Assembly: GCA_947598585.1 (NCBI GenBank)
Contig: CANQFK010000002.1
Span: 30,484 to 94,483 of the forward strand
DNA: 64,000 nt
From: an uncultured Clostridia bacterium
GTDB lineage: Bacteria; Bacillota; Clostridia; Christensenellales; Pumilibacteraceae
Direction: 5' to 3'
Shown here: positions 15,768 through 24,318 of the stretch, piece after piece
Position numbering within the stretch: position 1 is the first letter of the stretch
Layout of the letters: every line of letters begins with the position of its first letter
The notes under the pieces: generated by a model
Databases searched by the model: none
What the model saw: the letters and a program-made list of their open reading frames with translations, nothing else
Told to the model about the DNA's origin: nothing
Program-made: the position numbers and the translations under genes

Positions 15768-16388
15768 ATGAACGAAGTAAAAACAAACAACAGAGTGTTC
15801 CTTTCGGGAACGGTTTACTCAGAGCCCGTATTCAGCCACGAATTGTACGGCGAAGGCTTTTACGAATTTGTCTTGGAAGTGCCGAGATTGAGCGAACAAA
15901 AGGATTACATACCCGTTACCATATCCGAACGATTGTCCGCGAATTCTAAATTGATCAAGGGCGAAAAAGTTTCCTTTTACGGTCAATTCCGCAGTTTCAA
16001 CAAGTTGGTGGAGGACAAGAGCAAACTCATGCTCACGGTATTCGTGCGGGATTTCGCCGAAGAAAGCGAGTCCTCCAATCCCAACGTAGCCGAACTTACG
16101 GGATATGTGTGCAAGCCGCCCATGTATCGAACGACGCCGTTCAATCGAGAGATTTGCGATCTGCTCCTTGCGGTCAACCGCGCGTACGACAAGTCGGACT
16201 ACATTCCGTGCATAGCCTGGGGACGAAACGCCCGTTTCGTTCGCGAACTCACGGTAGGGCAAAAGATATCGGTCAGCGGCAGGATACAGTCGCGCGAATA
16301 CAACAAAAAGCTCGAAAACGGAGTGAGCGAAGTGCGCACGGCGTACGAACTTTCGGTAAACAAGATATTCGTCGAACATCAGGATTGA
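15768..16388 (+). CDS. Single-stranded DNA-binding protein with two OB folds
   Basis: 206 aa. The first OB fold spans about residues 5-95 (NRVFLSGTVYSEPVFSHE, FYEFVLEVPRLS, GEKVSFYGQFRSFN). The second spans 105-205 (VAELTGYVCKPPMYRTTPF, ICDLLLAVNRAYDKSDYIP, CIAWGRNARFV, GQKISVSGRIQSREY). Fused-OB SSB-like proteins of this length are common in Clostridia, but they lack the acidic C-terminal tip of the replicative SSB, as here. It is probably auxiliary. AGGAG precedes the start at a long spacing. Confidence 0.8.
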   Translation: MNEVKTNNRVFLSGTVYSEPVFSHELYGEGFYEFVLEVPRLSEQKDYIPVTISERLSANSKLIKGEKVSFYGQFRSFNKLVEDKSKLMLTVFVRDFAEESESSNPNVAELTGYVCKPPMYRTTPFNREICDLLLAVNRAYDKSDYIPCIAWGRNARFVRELTVGQKISVSGRIQSREYNKKLENGVSEVRTAYELSVNKIFVEHQD

Positions 16389-16402
16389 AGATATCAGGAC
16401 AT

Positions 16403-16440
16403 AAAAAAACAACGGCTCGGTCGATCGAGCCGTTGTTTTT
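16403..16440. terminator. Bidirectional intrinsic terminator
   Basis: A perfect 10-bp stem (16410-16419 with 16426-16435) is flanked by seven A on the left and five T on the right. It serves both the plus-strand SSB gene and the minus-strand propeller gene. Confidence 0.88.
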
Positions 16441-16498
16441 GTCGTTGGCGTTTTTTGTCGCGGGCAAAAAAGATATTTTCGTTTTTGCCGTAGGGGCG

Positions 16499-18874
16499 CT
16501 ATTTGTTTATAATAACGGAACTCGGCTTGCGAGCTATCCTGCGTCTGCGGATAATGACCAATATCAACGTGATAAGGGCTACAATAACTATGACGGCGGC
16601 GACTATCTTCACTATATTCGCTCCGTCGTATCTTATATATTCCGTCTTTACATAACAGTCGGCGTCCACGGTACCGTAGCCTTCGCGATAAAATACTATT
16701 TTTGTGAACTTGCGCGAAGCGTCGAAAGGAGGCTCGACGTACACTCTGTGATCTTTGGATATTTCGCCGCCCACCGCCTCGAATCTGACGTATGTGTCGC
16801 TTGCCTCGTCGTAACGATACAACGTGGCGTTTTCCGTGACCGTCGCGTTGGTCTTGGGCATGTCCTGCGAAGAGAAAAAAGTGACGCTCGTATATGTCAC
16901 GAGGATATATCCTTCCTTTTCGCCGTAAGCGATGCGGTACCACAAATTTTTGTCGGGCTCGGGGTAGGCGTCGCCGTACCATTCGTAGCCGTCCGCGTCG
17001 GTATAGGTTACGGCAAACGGCAATATGGATATCATTTTGTTCCTGTCCAATTGAGCGATCTCGGGCGAATGGACGGACGGGTACTTGTATATGGGAGTTT
17101 TGGGCGCGTTCACCTTGGCTTCGATATGGCGCGGTTCGACGTACGGGCGCTCTTTGAGCGCGTCCTTATAAACGTAGCCGCCGACCAAAGCGTCGTTTTC
17201 GACGTCGTCGCAAACGCAGTATACGAACGGATCGCGTGAGGGAATGTCCTTGCATATTATCACATTATCGCCGCTTTGCAGCGTGAAGGATATTTCGCCT
17301 TCGATGGGCAATGCGAACATATATGTTTCGTTTACGCCCTGAACGGTGCCGATAAGTCCCTCGGTGCGGTCTATGGGGTCGCCGTTAAGAACTGGCGGCG
17401 AAAACAGATCCTTTATATTTACGCTGCCTACGCTTGATCCGTCTATTACGAACACGCACTTGGCTGCTTCGTCGAAAAGCAGTATGTCGCCGTATGAAAC
17501 GTCGCCCTGATCGACCTTGCTTATGGTAAGCGCGGTGAGATCCAAAGCGTTATCCACGATATATTCCTTTTGTTCGCCGTCTATGACGGACACAAGAACG
17601 TTGTCGCCTTTGAGAGCGAAAATATTGCCGAGCACGTCTATCGCAAAGTCCTTGACGTCGGTAATATCGTATTCGTCGATCTTGTTGTCGGTCATGTAAT
17701 GCCAACCGCCCTGATAGTCGAACGCGCGCACGTTTTCGCGTATGGTCACTCCGTTGTAATCGACGACTTTGCCGCTCTTTGTCAGACAGTATACGTTGTT
17801 GGAAAAGTCCACCTGTATGTCGATAATGTCCTCTTCCATGTCCTTGTTTACCGAGGTGTTGCCGAGAATGCGCGTTATCCGATCGCCGTGGTGAGCGACG
17901 TAAATATAGCCGTCGTTGTCGGTGGCTACCGCGACGGGCGAACTGAATCCGTCGATATAGCTTATCTTGTCGCCGTCGATGACCGCAATTCTTCCGAGAT
18001 CCCTGTCCGCGACGTATATCTTTTTGAGCCTCGTCGTTCCGTTGACGGGGTCTAAATAAAACCAATCTTCGTCGCTGCCCGAAGCCACTATCGTCGACAG
18101 CGAAGCGGGCGAGAGGTCGAGCGCTATTCTGTCGATATTGCCCGTGCGCGTAAGGATATACACGCGATCTCCCACCGTAATGCTTTTGGCGTCGCCGACG
18201 GCGTATTCTATGGGACTGTACTTGTCCGTATATGATATTATTCGGCTCGAAGTCAGCACGAACAGCCTTTCGTTATATTCTATGTCGATTATCTTTTCTC
18301 CGCCCGGCAGTCTTATGACGTCGTTGTCCGAGAGATGAATGATATTCGTATATCGGTCGTTGTCCACGGTCGTGTATATGCAACCGTTTTCGCTCGCCGC
18401 TATCTTGCCGATGTTTTTGGAAGTCAAATAACTTTCGCTCGAAAAATTCCCCTCGGAATAATCGAGTCTGAAAATTTGTTCGTTGCCTTTCAGCGCGTAG
18501 AGCGTTGAGCCGTGAGCGGAGATCGCCGTGATTTCGTTTAGTTCGGGCGCTATCGGATCGTTGTTGTGATATATCGAGCCGTTTTTCAAGGTTATCAGCC
18601 CTTGCAGATAGGCGAAGTCCTCGGTCATATTATCCGAACTTGCGAATTTCCCGTCCGCAAAGAAGTCGTAACCCGTTGCGGTCGAAACGTAAAGTCCCTC
18701 CGTAGTATAAAAAATCTCTTTCGGATCGTCAAACAGATGATATGACGTTTGTTGATTGAAGTTGAGTATTTTAGCGGACACGCGTTCGTTTTCGGCGCGG
18801 GCGTTGTTCGGCGGTAAGAGCGTCGCCGAAAGTATAATCATCATTATCATTGCAACAAAGATAGTTTTTTTCAT
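16499..18874 (-). CDS. Membrane-anchored beta-propeller-like surface protein
   Basis: 791 aa. A signal peptide (about residues 1-27) is followed by some 500 residues of short repeats such as GLYVSTATGYDFF, CIYTTVDNDRYTNI, IYVADRDLGRIAVID and YIYVAHHGDRITRIL, characteristic of NHL/WD-like beta-propellers. Near residue 590, IYKYPSVHSPEIAQL and WYRIAYGEKEGYILV suggest an SH3-like domain. A C-terminal membrane helix (VAAVIVIVALITLILVII) and an Arg/Lys-rich tail anchor it. No catalytic motif is seen, so a binding or scaffold role outside the cell is likely. It is monocistronic. Confidence 0.7.
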   Translation of the reverse strand: MKKTIFVAMIMMIILSATLLPPNNARAENERVSAKILNFNQQTSYHLFDDPKEIFYTTEGLYVSTATGYDFFADGKFASSDNMTEDFAYLQGLITLKNGSIYHNNDPIAPELNEITAISAHGSTLYALKGNEQIFRLDYSEGNFSSESYLTSKNIGKIAASENGCIYTTVDNDRYTNIIHLSDNDVIRLPGGEKIIDIEYNERLFVLTSSRIISYTDKYSPIEYAVGDAKSITVGDRVYILTRTGNIDRIALDLSPASLSTIVASGSDEDWFYLDPVNGTTRLKKIYVADRDLGRIAVIDGDKISYIDGFSSPVAVATDNDGYIYVAHHGDRITRILGNTSVNKDMEEDIIDIQVDFSNNVYCLTKSGKVVDYNGVTIRENVRAFDYQGGWHYMTDNKIDEYDITDVKDFAIDVLGNIFALKGDNVLVSVIDGEQKEYIVDNALDLTALTISKVDQGDVSYGDILLFDEAAKCVFVIDGSSVGSVNIKDLFSPPVLNGDPIDRTEGLIGTVQGVNETYMFALPIEGEISFTLQSGDNVIICKDIPSRDPFVYCVCDDVENDALVGGYVYKDALKERPYVEPRHIEAKVNAPKTPIYKYPSVHSPEIAQLDRNKMISILPFAVTYTDADGYEWYGDAYPEPDKNLWYRIAYGEKEGYILVTYTSVTFFSSQDMPKTNATVTENATLYRYDEASDTYVRFEAVGGEISKDHRVYVEPPFDASRKFTKIVFYREGYGTVDADCYVKTEYIRYDGANIVKIVAAVIVIVALITLILVIIRRRRIARKPSSVIINK

Positions 18875-18901
18875 ACTTGTTCTCCACTATATGTTGTAGA
18901 T

Positions 18902-18931
18902 ATTATAACATAAAAGCTAAGGAAAAGTAAA
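18902..18931 (-). promoter_or_regulatory. Promoter candidate of the propeller protein gene
   Basis: On the minus strand, TTTACT (18926-18931) and TATAAT (18902-18907) have an 18-bp spacer. Confidence 0.5.
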
Positions 18932-19013
18932 TTATATTGCCGCCCAATAGTATAAATTCGGATCTTTTTGTAAAAAATTTTAAGGATTATATCGAAAATT
19001 TCGGAAAAACGTA

Positions 19014-19042
19014 TTTACAAGTTCGGTTCTTTGTGCTATAAT
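19014..19042 (+). promoter_or_regulatory. SigA promoter of the ppx operon
   Basis: TTTACA (19014-19019), a 17-bp spacer and TATAAT (19037-19042). The leader to the ATG at 19108 is about 60 nt. Confidence 0.75.
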
Positions 19043-19107
19043 AGGCGTTGTAATACTAACGTAGACTACTATGGTCTTTTACAATTTACAGTAAGTGAGG
19101 TCACTAA

Positions 19108-20622
19108 ATGGAAAAAATCGCAGTTATAGATCTTGGGAGCAATACCGTACGACTTGTGCTTGCAAACATAATGCCGGGCGGGTATTTTGTCGTATTCGAC
19201 GAACTCAAAGAAACGGTTCGGCTCGGACAGGACATGGAGCGCGACGGATTTTTGAAGCCCGCAAGGATCGCGCAGGCGGTAAAGACGTTGAAAATGTTCC
19301 GCAAATTGTGCGACAGCTACAATGTGGACAAGGTATATGCGGTGGCGACTAATTCGTTGCGCCGCGCAAAGAATCAAAAGAGTTTTATAGAAGAAGTCAA
19401 CGCCGTATGCGGCTTTAAGTTCCGCGTGCTTACCGAGGAAGAGGAGGCAATGCATATATATCGCGGCGTCATCAACTCTCTGGACGTGCCCAAGGGCGTA
19501 ATAGTCGATCTCGACGGTAGCAATTTGCAGATAATCCAATACAATCGCAGGAACATAGTCAACCGCGAATGTCTGCCGTTCGGAGCGATAACGCTCAACG
19601 ATATGTTTTCGGGTCGCGAATATTCTCCCGAGGAGCAAAACAGATTGATAGAAGTGTACGTTATAGACCAGCTTTCTCAGATCCCGTGGCTCAAAGATAT
19701 CGATCCCGAATATCAATTGGTGGGAGTGGGCGGTTCTTTCCGCAACCTTGCCAAGATATGCAAACGCGTAAAGCGCTATCCTTTCGATATGATACATAAC
19801 TATCATATCTCCGAGGACGAATTCAACAACGTGTACGACATGGTCAAAGTGCTCGAACCGGATAAGCGCGCAAAGATAAAGGGGATAAGCAGCGACAGAG
19901 CGGATATCTTCGCTTCGGCGCTTGCGGGCATAAAGGCTTTCTGCTCGTATACTTCCATGAAAGATATCACCATATCGGGCGCGGGGCTCAGAGAGGGGAT
20001 CATGTTCCTCCACGCCGTTCCGTCGACAGCCGAAAAGTCCATTTCGGACATACTCGGTCATTCGCTCTATACCATGATGAACTATTGCGAGATAAACATT
20101 CCCCATGCCGAACAGGTGTGCAACCTGTCCATTCAGCTCTATAAACAGCTCAGAGTTTTACATAAGTTGCCGCGTCAGTATGTCAAGGCGCTCAGGATAG
20201 CGGCGCTTATGCACGATACGGGCACGAGGTTGAAGTTCTATCAGCACAACAAGCATACGTTCTATTTCATACTCAACGCCAATCTGTACGGCGTAAGTCA
20301 CCGCGACATAATTCTTGCGGCATTCATAGCACAGGGCTACCGAAGCGACGAATTCAACATGAGCGAATGGAATAAGTATAAGGATATATTGAAAGACGAG
20401 GATCTTATCGCCGTTTTGAAACTCAGCGTCATACTCAGCATTGCCGAAAGTTTTGACAGGTCCATGTCGGGCGCGATAAAGGGGTTGAGTTGCGACGTCC
20501 TCGGCGATTCGGTCATCATGAAAACGGAAGTGGACGGAGATTGTTCGCTTGAAATAAAGAATGCTTTGAAAGTCGCTCCTGACTTTGCGAAAGCATATCG
20601 TAAAAATTTGGAGATATTATGA
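19108..20622 (+). CDS. ppx: Ppx/GppA family phosphatase with HD-type C-terminal domain
   Basis: 504 aa, the usual length. The N-terminal ASKHA lobe starts AVIDLGSNTVRLVLA. ATNSLRRAKN (near 89) and LTEEEEAMHIYRGV (near 112) follow. The second phosphate loop, normally DIGGGSTE, reads VDLDGSNLQI, so its glycine-rich core is altered. From about residue 310 an HD-like domain appears, with LMHDTGTRLKFYQHNKH. The family hydrolyses polyphosphate or pppGpp. The loop change makes substrate and activity uncertain. It overlaps maf by 4 bp. Confidence 0.85.
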   Translation: MEKIAVIDLGSNTVRLVLANIMPGGYFVVFDELKETVRLGQDMERDGFLKPARIAQAVKTLKMFRKLCDSYNVDKVYAVATNSLRRAKNQKSFIEEVNAVCGFKFRVLTEEEEAMHIYRGVINSLDVPKGVIVDLDGSNLQIIQYNRRNIVNRECLPFGAITLNDMFSGREYSPEEQNRLIEVYVIDQLSQIPWLKDIDPEYQLVGVGGSFRNLAKICKRVKRYPFDMIHNYHISEDEFNNVYDMVKVLEPDKRAKIKGISSDRADIFASALAGIKAFCSYTSMKDITISGAGLREGIMFLHAVPSTAEKSISDILGHSLYTMMNYCEINIPHAEQVCNLSIQLYKQLRVLHKLPRQYVKALRIAALMHDTGTRLKFYQHNKHTFYFILNANLYGVSHRDIILAAFIAQGYRSDEFNMSEWNKYKDILKDEDLIAVLKLSVILSIAESFDRSMSGAIKGLSCDVLGDSVIMKTEVDGDCSLEIKNALKVAPDFAKAYRKNLEIL

Positions 20623-21203
20623 ATTTGATTTTGGCGTCTGCGTCGCCGCGCAGAAAGGAACTTGTCAGAAAGCTCGAAAATGTGCATGTTAAGATAATCC
20701 CGAGCGGTGAAGAGGAAAATATCGATCCCTCTTCGCGCACGCCCGACGAGTATGCCGTCGCGCTCGCCTGCTTAAAGGCGAAGAGCGTTTTTGCCGAACA
20801 CGGCGGAGTGGTGCTCGGCGCCGATACGATAGTCGTTCTCGACGGCGAGATCCTCGGCAAGCCCAAGACGATCGCCGAGGCGGACGAAATGCTCAAAAAA
20901 CTTTGCGGCAAAACGCACGAGGTGATAACGGGCATTTGCATAATGAGCGACGAAAAGACGATAACCGATTCGGAAATTTCCCGCGTGACGTTCGCGCAAT
21001 ACAACGCGCCCATAATAGAGGCGTATATAATGAGCGGCGCTCCGTTCGATAAGGCGGGCGGATACGGAGTTCAGGATATAGCGCTTACTCATATGATAAC
21101 AAAAGTAGAGGGCGACATAGACAACGTTATAGGTCTGCCCGTGAAAAAGGTCGGAGAATTATTGAAGCAATTCGGAGATAAAGATGGAACACATTGCAAT
21201 TAA
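20619..21203 (+). CDS. maf: Maf family nucleotide pyrophosphatase
   Basis: 194 aa. ILASASPRRKELVRKL (residues 4-19), VLGADTIVVLDGEILGKP (near 66), GKTHEVITGICI (near 100) and PFDKAGGYGVQD (near 143) are the Maf signatures. The enzyme hydrolyses dTTP/UTP-type or modified nucleotides and affects septation when overproduced in Bacillus. It overlaps both ppx (4 bp) and the MreB-like gene (20 bp). The maf-mreB order matches Firmicutes. Confidence 0.92.
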   Translation: MNLILASASPRRKELVRKLENVHVKIIPSGEEENIDPSSRTPDEYAVALACLKAKSVFAEHGGVVLGADTIVVLDGEILGKPKTIAEADEMLKKLCGKTHEVITGICIMSDEKTITDSEISRVTFAQYNAPIIEAYIMSGAPFDKAGGYGVQDIALTHMITKVEGDIDNVIGLPVKKVGELLKQFGDKDGTHCN

Positions 21204-22191
21204 GCCCGGATCGACTTATACTTCGATATATGTTCACGGACACGGATTGGTCTTGCGCGAGCCGTCTTTGATATCGTTCGACGGCAGAGATCGCAAAAAT
21301 TTGCGTGCGGTCGGCTATGACGCCGCGGCGCTGCGCGAAAACGCGCCCGACGTTACGACCGTTTCCCCCATAAGCGACGGGATAATCACCGAACCCGAGA
21401 TCTTTTCCGTTATGCTCAAAGCCTTTATCGACAAGATCTGTCCCGACGAAGCGATAATCCGTCCGAGATACGACGCCATAGTGGGGATCCCGCTCGGACT
21501 TACCATGGACGAGCGCGAAATGTACGAGGACGCGGTGATAGAAGCGGGCGTAAATAGCGTCACCCTCGTGCCTAACATAGTCCTTTCGGCGATAGGCGCC
21601 GATTTGCCCGTCGGCACGGGCAAGGGAATGGTCGCGGTCAATATAGGGGGCGGCAGGACGGAAATGGCGGTCATTTCGTGCGGCGGAATAATCAACGGCT
21701 GCGGAGTGAGCATAGGCGGCTCGACTATGGACAGGGCTATCGCGGAATTTGTTGCATCGAGTTGCAATATGCGGATAAGCCTCGACGAGGCGCGAAAGGT
21801 GCGCGAGGAGATAGGCACTCTGTACGAAAACGACATTGCGACCATGACGATAAACGGACAGGACGTGACTTCGCGTATCCCCGAAGTTGCGTCGGTGCGC
21901 GCGTTCGACATTCGCGACGTGATCATGCCGTATTATATAAGGATATGCGAACTTGTCAGGACACTTATAGGCTCGTGTCCCGCAAGTCTTGCGCGGGAGA
22001 TATCGGGGAGCGAGATCGCCATTACGGGCGGAGCAAGCAATATCCCCGGCATAGACAAGCTGTTTATGCAACAGCTTTCGGTGAATGCGAGGGCGTTCGA
22101 CAGACCCGAATATTTGCAGATGACGGGCGCGGGCAGATTGCTGTCCGACGACGAACTTATGAAACAATTGCTATCGGGCGGTTCGGTATAA
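21184..22191 (+). CDS. MreB-like actin homologue with altered nucleotide site
   Basis: 335 aa, full MreB length and collinear with it. The phosphate-1 loop is AIKPGSTYTSIYVHG instead of the usual IDLGTANTLVY. Phosphate-2 is VNIGGGRTEMAVIS instead of VDIGGGTTE. The segment that normally carries the catalytic Glu (EEPMAAAIGA) is PNIVLSAIGA. The two Asp and the Glu used for Mg and ATP hydrolysis are therefore replaced. ITGGASNIPGID near the end is normal. MreB forms membrane filaments that guide wall synthesis. This copy may bind nucleotide without hydrolysing it (inference). No mreC or mreD follows. Confidence 0.82.
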   Translation: MEHIAIKPGSTYTSIYVHGHGLVLREPSLISFDGRDRKNLRAVGYDAAALRENAPDVTTVSPISDGIITEPEIFSVMLKAFIDKICPDEAIIRPRYDAIVGIPLGLTMDEREMYEDAVIEAGVNSVTLVPNIVLSAIGADLPVGTGKGMVAVNIGGGRTEMAVISCGGIINGCGVSIGGSTMDRAIAEFVASSCNMRISLDEARKVREEIGTLYENDIATMTINGQDVTSRIPEVASVRAFDIRDVIMPYYIRICELVRTLIGSCPASLAREISGSEIAITGGASNIPGIDKLFMQQLSVNARAFDRPEYLQMTGAGRLLSDDELMKQLLSGGSV

Positions 22192-22240
22192 GTTTTACGC
22201 GATCGGGCTCTATTATGCGCCCGCGTTATGCAAGACTTTG

Positions 22241-22323
22241 CGGTGGATCACTCATAAAATGCGATATGGGTACCGAAAAAACGGCTTTTTCGATGATATT
22301 TACCGAAAATCCACCGTTTTTTT
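22241..22323 (+). terminator. Large terminator-like structure after the MreB-like gene
   Basis: CGGTGGAT (22241-22248) pairs with ATCCACCG (22309-22316), followed by seven T. Inside the 60-nt loop is another hairpin, CGAAAAA with TTTTTCG. Stem length is adequate but the loop is unusually large. Confidence 0.55.
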
Positions 22324-22324
22324 C

Positions 22325-22354
22325 TTGTAAAAAAGCGCAGGTTTATGATATAAT
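22325..22354 (+). promoter_or_regulatory. Promoter of ruvX
   Basis: TTGTAA (22325-22330), an 18-bp spacer and TATAAT (22349-22354). The leader would be only about 11 nt and contains just the GGAGGT ribosome binding site. Confidence 0.65.
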
Positions 22355-22371
22355 TGCATTCGGAGGTAATT

Positions 22372-22794
22372 ATGCGGATAATGGCGGTGGATTACGGCGA
22401 CAGTCGGATAGGGCTTGCCGTCAGCGATAAACTCGGGATAATTGCCTCGCCCGTGGGAACGATAAGATCCGTCGGTATGCGCGGCGACGTGGACGAACTT
22501 GCCGCAAAGGCAAAGGAACTCGGCGCGGAACTTATTTTGCTCGGACTTCCGCTCAATATGGACGGCAGCGAGGGCGAGAGAGCGGAAAAAACGCGCAAAC
22601 TCGGTTCCGTTCTCGGCAAAGTCAGCGGACTGAACGTGGAATATCTTGACGAAAGGCTTTCTACCGTCAGCGCCGAGAGAGTGCTCGACGAGGCGGAAAT
22701 GAGATGGGACAAGCGAAAAAAGGTCGTGGACACCATTTCGGCTCAGATCATATTGCAAACCTATTTGGACAAAATAAAAAAGAGTAAGGAGTAA
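22372..22794 (+). CDS. ruvX: Putative pre-16S rRNA nuclease / Holliday junction resolvase YqgF
   Basis: 140 aa, the family length. RIMAVDYGDSRIGLAVSD carries the first catalytic Asp. LLGLPLNMDGSEGERA is the GxPxxxxG motif, and YLDERLSTVSAERVL holds the conserved ER. VVDTISAQIILQTYL has the last Asp. YqgF/RuvX processes the 16S rRNA 5' end and has a RNase H-like resolvase fold. ATG 22372 was chosen because GGAGGT lies 4 nt upstream. DUF1292 follows, as in many Firmicutes. Confidence 0.92.
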   Translation: MRIMAVDYGDSRIGLAVSDKLGIIASPVGTIRSVGMRGDVDELAAKAKELGAELILLGLPLNMDGSEGERAEKTRKLGSVLGKVSGLNVEYLDERLSTVSAERVLDEAEMRWDKRKKVVDTISAQIILQTYLDKIKKSKE

Positions 22795-22800
22795 AAGACC

Positions 22801-23259
22801 ATGGACAATGAAAATTGCGAAATTTTTGACGACGACGAGATCATAACTCTTCAAGACGAAGAGGGCAATCCGATAAAGTTTATCGAGGTCGCGTGCGTGG
22901 AATACGAAGAAGAATATTATGTGCTTCTTTCGCCCGCGCAGGAGGTGGAGGGCATAGCCGACGACGAGGTCATAATATGCAAACTCGAAGATCAGGACGA
23001 CGAAACTCAACTCATCGTTCCCGTGCAGGACGAGGACCTCATGCAAAAGGTGTTCGACGAATATCTCAAAACGGCAGGCGAATGCGACTGCGAGGACTGC
23101 GACTGCGAGGACTGCGACTGCGAGGACTGCGACTGCGAGGACTGCGACTGCGAGGACTGCGACGGAGATTGCGATTGCGACGATTGCCACGGAGAGTGCG
23201 AGGGCGAATGCGACGCTCATCACGACCACTGCTCGTGCGGTTGCGGTGACAAGGAATAA
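22801..23259 (+). CDS. DUF1292 (YrzB-like) protein with Cys/Asp-rich repeat tail
   Basis: 152 aa. Residues 1-90 match DUF1292: ITLQDEEGNPIKFIEVAC, YEEEYYVLLSPA, DEVIICKLED and LIVPVQDEDLMQKVFDEYL. The tail is unusual. Five DNA copies of a 15-bp unit encode CDCED repeats, followed by further Cys, Asp and His residues (AHHDHCSCGCGDKE). About 19 Cys lie in the last 60 residues, suggesting metal binding or storage (inference). DUF1292 itself has no established function. It sits directly after ruvX, its usual neighbour. Confidence 0.85.
   Translation: MDNENCEIFDDDEIITLQDEEGNPIKFIEVACVEYEEEYYVLLSPAQEVEGIADDEVIICKLEDQDDETQLIVPVQDEDLMQKVFDEYLKTAGECDCEDCDCEDCDCEDCDCEDCDCEDCDGDCDCDDCHGECEGECDAHHDHCSCGCGDKE
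23083..23157 (+). repeat. Five tandem copies of a 15-bp unit
   Basis: The unit TGCGACTGCGAGGAC is repeated without change five times in frame. Identical copies are prone to slippage, so copy number may vary between strains. Confidence 0.95.
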
Positions 23260-23296
23260 AAATCGATAATAAATCAACTATTTTTTGTAAATTTTG

Positions 23297-23336
23297 CCGA
23301 TTGCGCATGCGTTTTGTTTGCACGATCGGTTTTTTT
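23297..23336 (+). terminator. Terminator of ruvX-DUF1292 overlapping the rpsB promoter
   Basis: CCGATTGCGC (23297-23306) pairs with GCACGATCGG (23320-23329) with one wobble and one mismatch, followed by seven T. Its 3' arm contains part of the rpsB -35. Confidence 0.7.
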
Positions 23337-23346
23337 ATGATATAAT
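23318..23346 (+). promoter_or_regulatory. SigA promoter of rpsB-tsf
   Basis: TTGCAC (23318-23323), a 17-bp spacer and TATAAT (23341-23346). Confidence 0.75.
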
Positions 23347-23352
23347 ATCCCC

Positions 23353-23469
23353 GTTTGAATACACACCTTGGCGGATCCGTTACCTGTTCCCCGATAAAAA
23401 TTCTTTTTCGGTTATCGGGGGGAAGAACGGAGTTGATGCGGGGGAGGATTAAACAGGAGGAATAAAATT
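23353..23469 (+). promoter_or_regulatory. Structured 5' leader of rpsB
   Basis: A leader of about 115 nt contains a perfect 9-bp hairpin, CCCCGATAA (23389-23397) with TTATCGGGG (23412-23420). A purine-rich stretch and an AGGAGG ribosome binding site follow. S2 operons are autoregulated through leaders in some bacteria. Whether this leader binds S2 is untested. Confidence 0.45.
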
Positions 23470-24303
23470 ATGAACATTGTTTCCATGAAACAGCTGCTCG
23501 AAGCGGGCGTACACTTCGGACACCCCACAAGAAAGTGGAATCCGAAAATGAAGAAGTACATTTACACGGCGCGTAATGATATCTATATCATCAACCTCGA
23601 GATCACCGTGGGTCTTATCGACGAGGCTTACAACTTTATCAAGAGCGTAGCCGATTCGGGCAAATCCATTCTTTTTGTCGGCACAAAGAAGCAGGCGCAG
23701 GAAGCTATCATGCAAGAGGCGCAAAAGTGCGGCATGTTCTATGTCAACAACAGATGGCTCGGCGGTATGCTCACCAACTTCGTTACCATGAGGAGCCGCG
23801 TAGAGCGTCTTAACAAACTCAATCAAATGGAAAAGATGAATGAGTTCAACGTACTTCCCAAAAAGGAAGTCGCAAAACTCATTGCGGAACGCGACAAACT
23901 CGAAGCCAACCTCGGCGGCGTTAAGGAAATGAGAACTTTGCCTGGCGCATTGTTCGTAGTGGATCCCAAAAAGGAACATCTTGCGGTAGCGGAAGCGCGC
24001 AGCCTCGGGATACCCATCGTAGGCATAGTGGACACCAACTGCGATCCCGACGAAGTGGATTACGTTATCCCCGGCAACGATGACGCCATAAGGGCTATCA
24101 AACTTATCGCAGGCGCTATGGCGGACGCCGTTATAGAGGCTCGCGAGGGCGAAGAGGGACTTGCCGCAATAAGGCAAAAGGAAGCCGAAGAAGCGGCTAA
24201 ACTTCAACCGGTCGAAGAGGCTCAGGACGGTCAGCCCGTAGTGGAAGAATTCGTCGAAGCGGCAAAGGCCGAGGAAGTCGATAAGAGCGAAGATAAGGAA
24301 TAA
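23470..24303 (+). CDS. rpsB: 30S ribosomal protein S2
   Basis: 277 aa. [60 protein letters not shown] and [19 protein letters not shown] are diagnostic. The protein has an acidic C-terminal extension of about 45 residues ([19 protein letters not shown]) beyond the ribosomal core. It is followed 15 bp later by tsf, the near-universal arrangement. Confidence 0.97.
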   Translation: MNIVSMKQLLEAGVHFGHPTRKWNPKMKKYIYTARNDIYIINLEITVGLIDEAYNFIKSVADSGKSILFVGTKKQAQEAIMQEAQKCGMFYVNNRWLGGMLTNFVTMRSRVERLNKLNQMEKMNEFNVLPKKEVAKLIAERDKLEANLGGVKEMRTLPGALFVVDPKKEHLAVAEARSLGIPIVGIVDTNCDPDEVDYVIPGNDDAIRAIKLIAGAMADAVIEAREGEEGLAAIRQKEAEEAAKLQPVEEAQDGQPVVEEFVEAAKAEEVDKSEDKE

Positions 24304-24318
24304 CAGGAGGTTTATATA

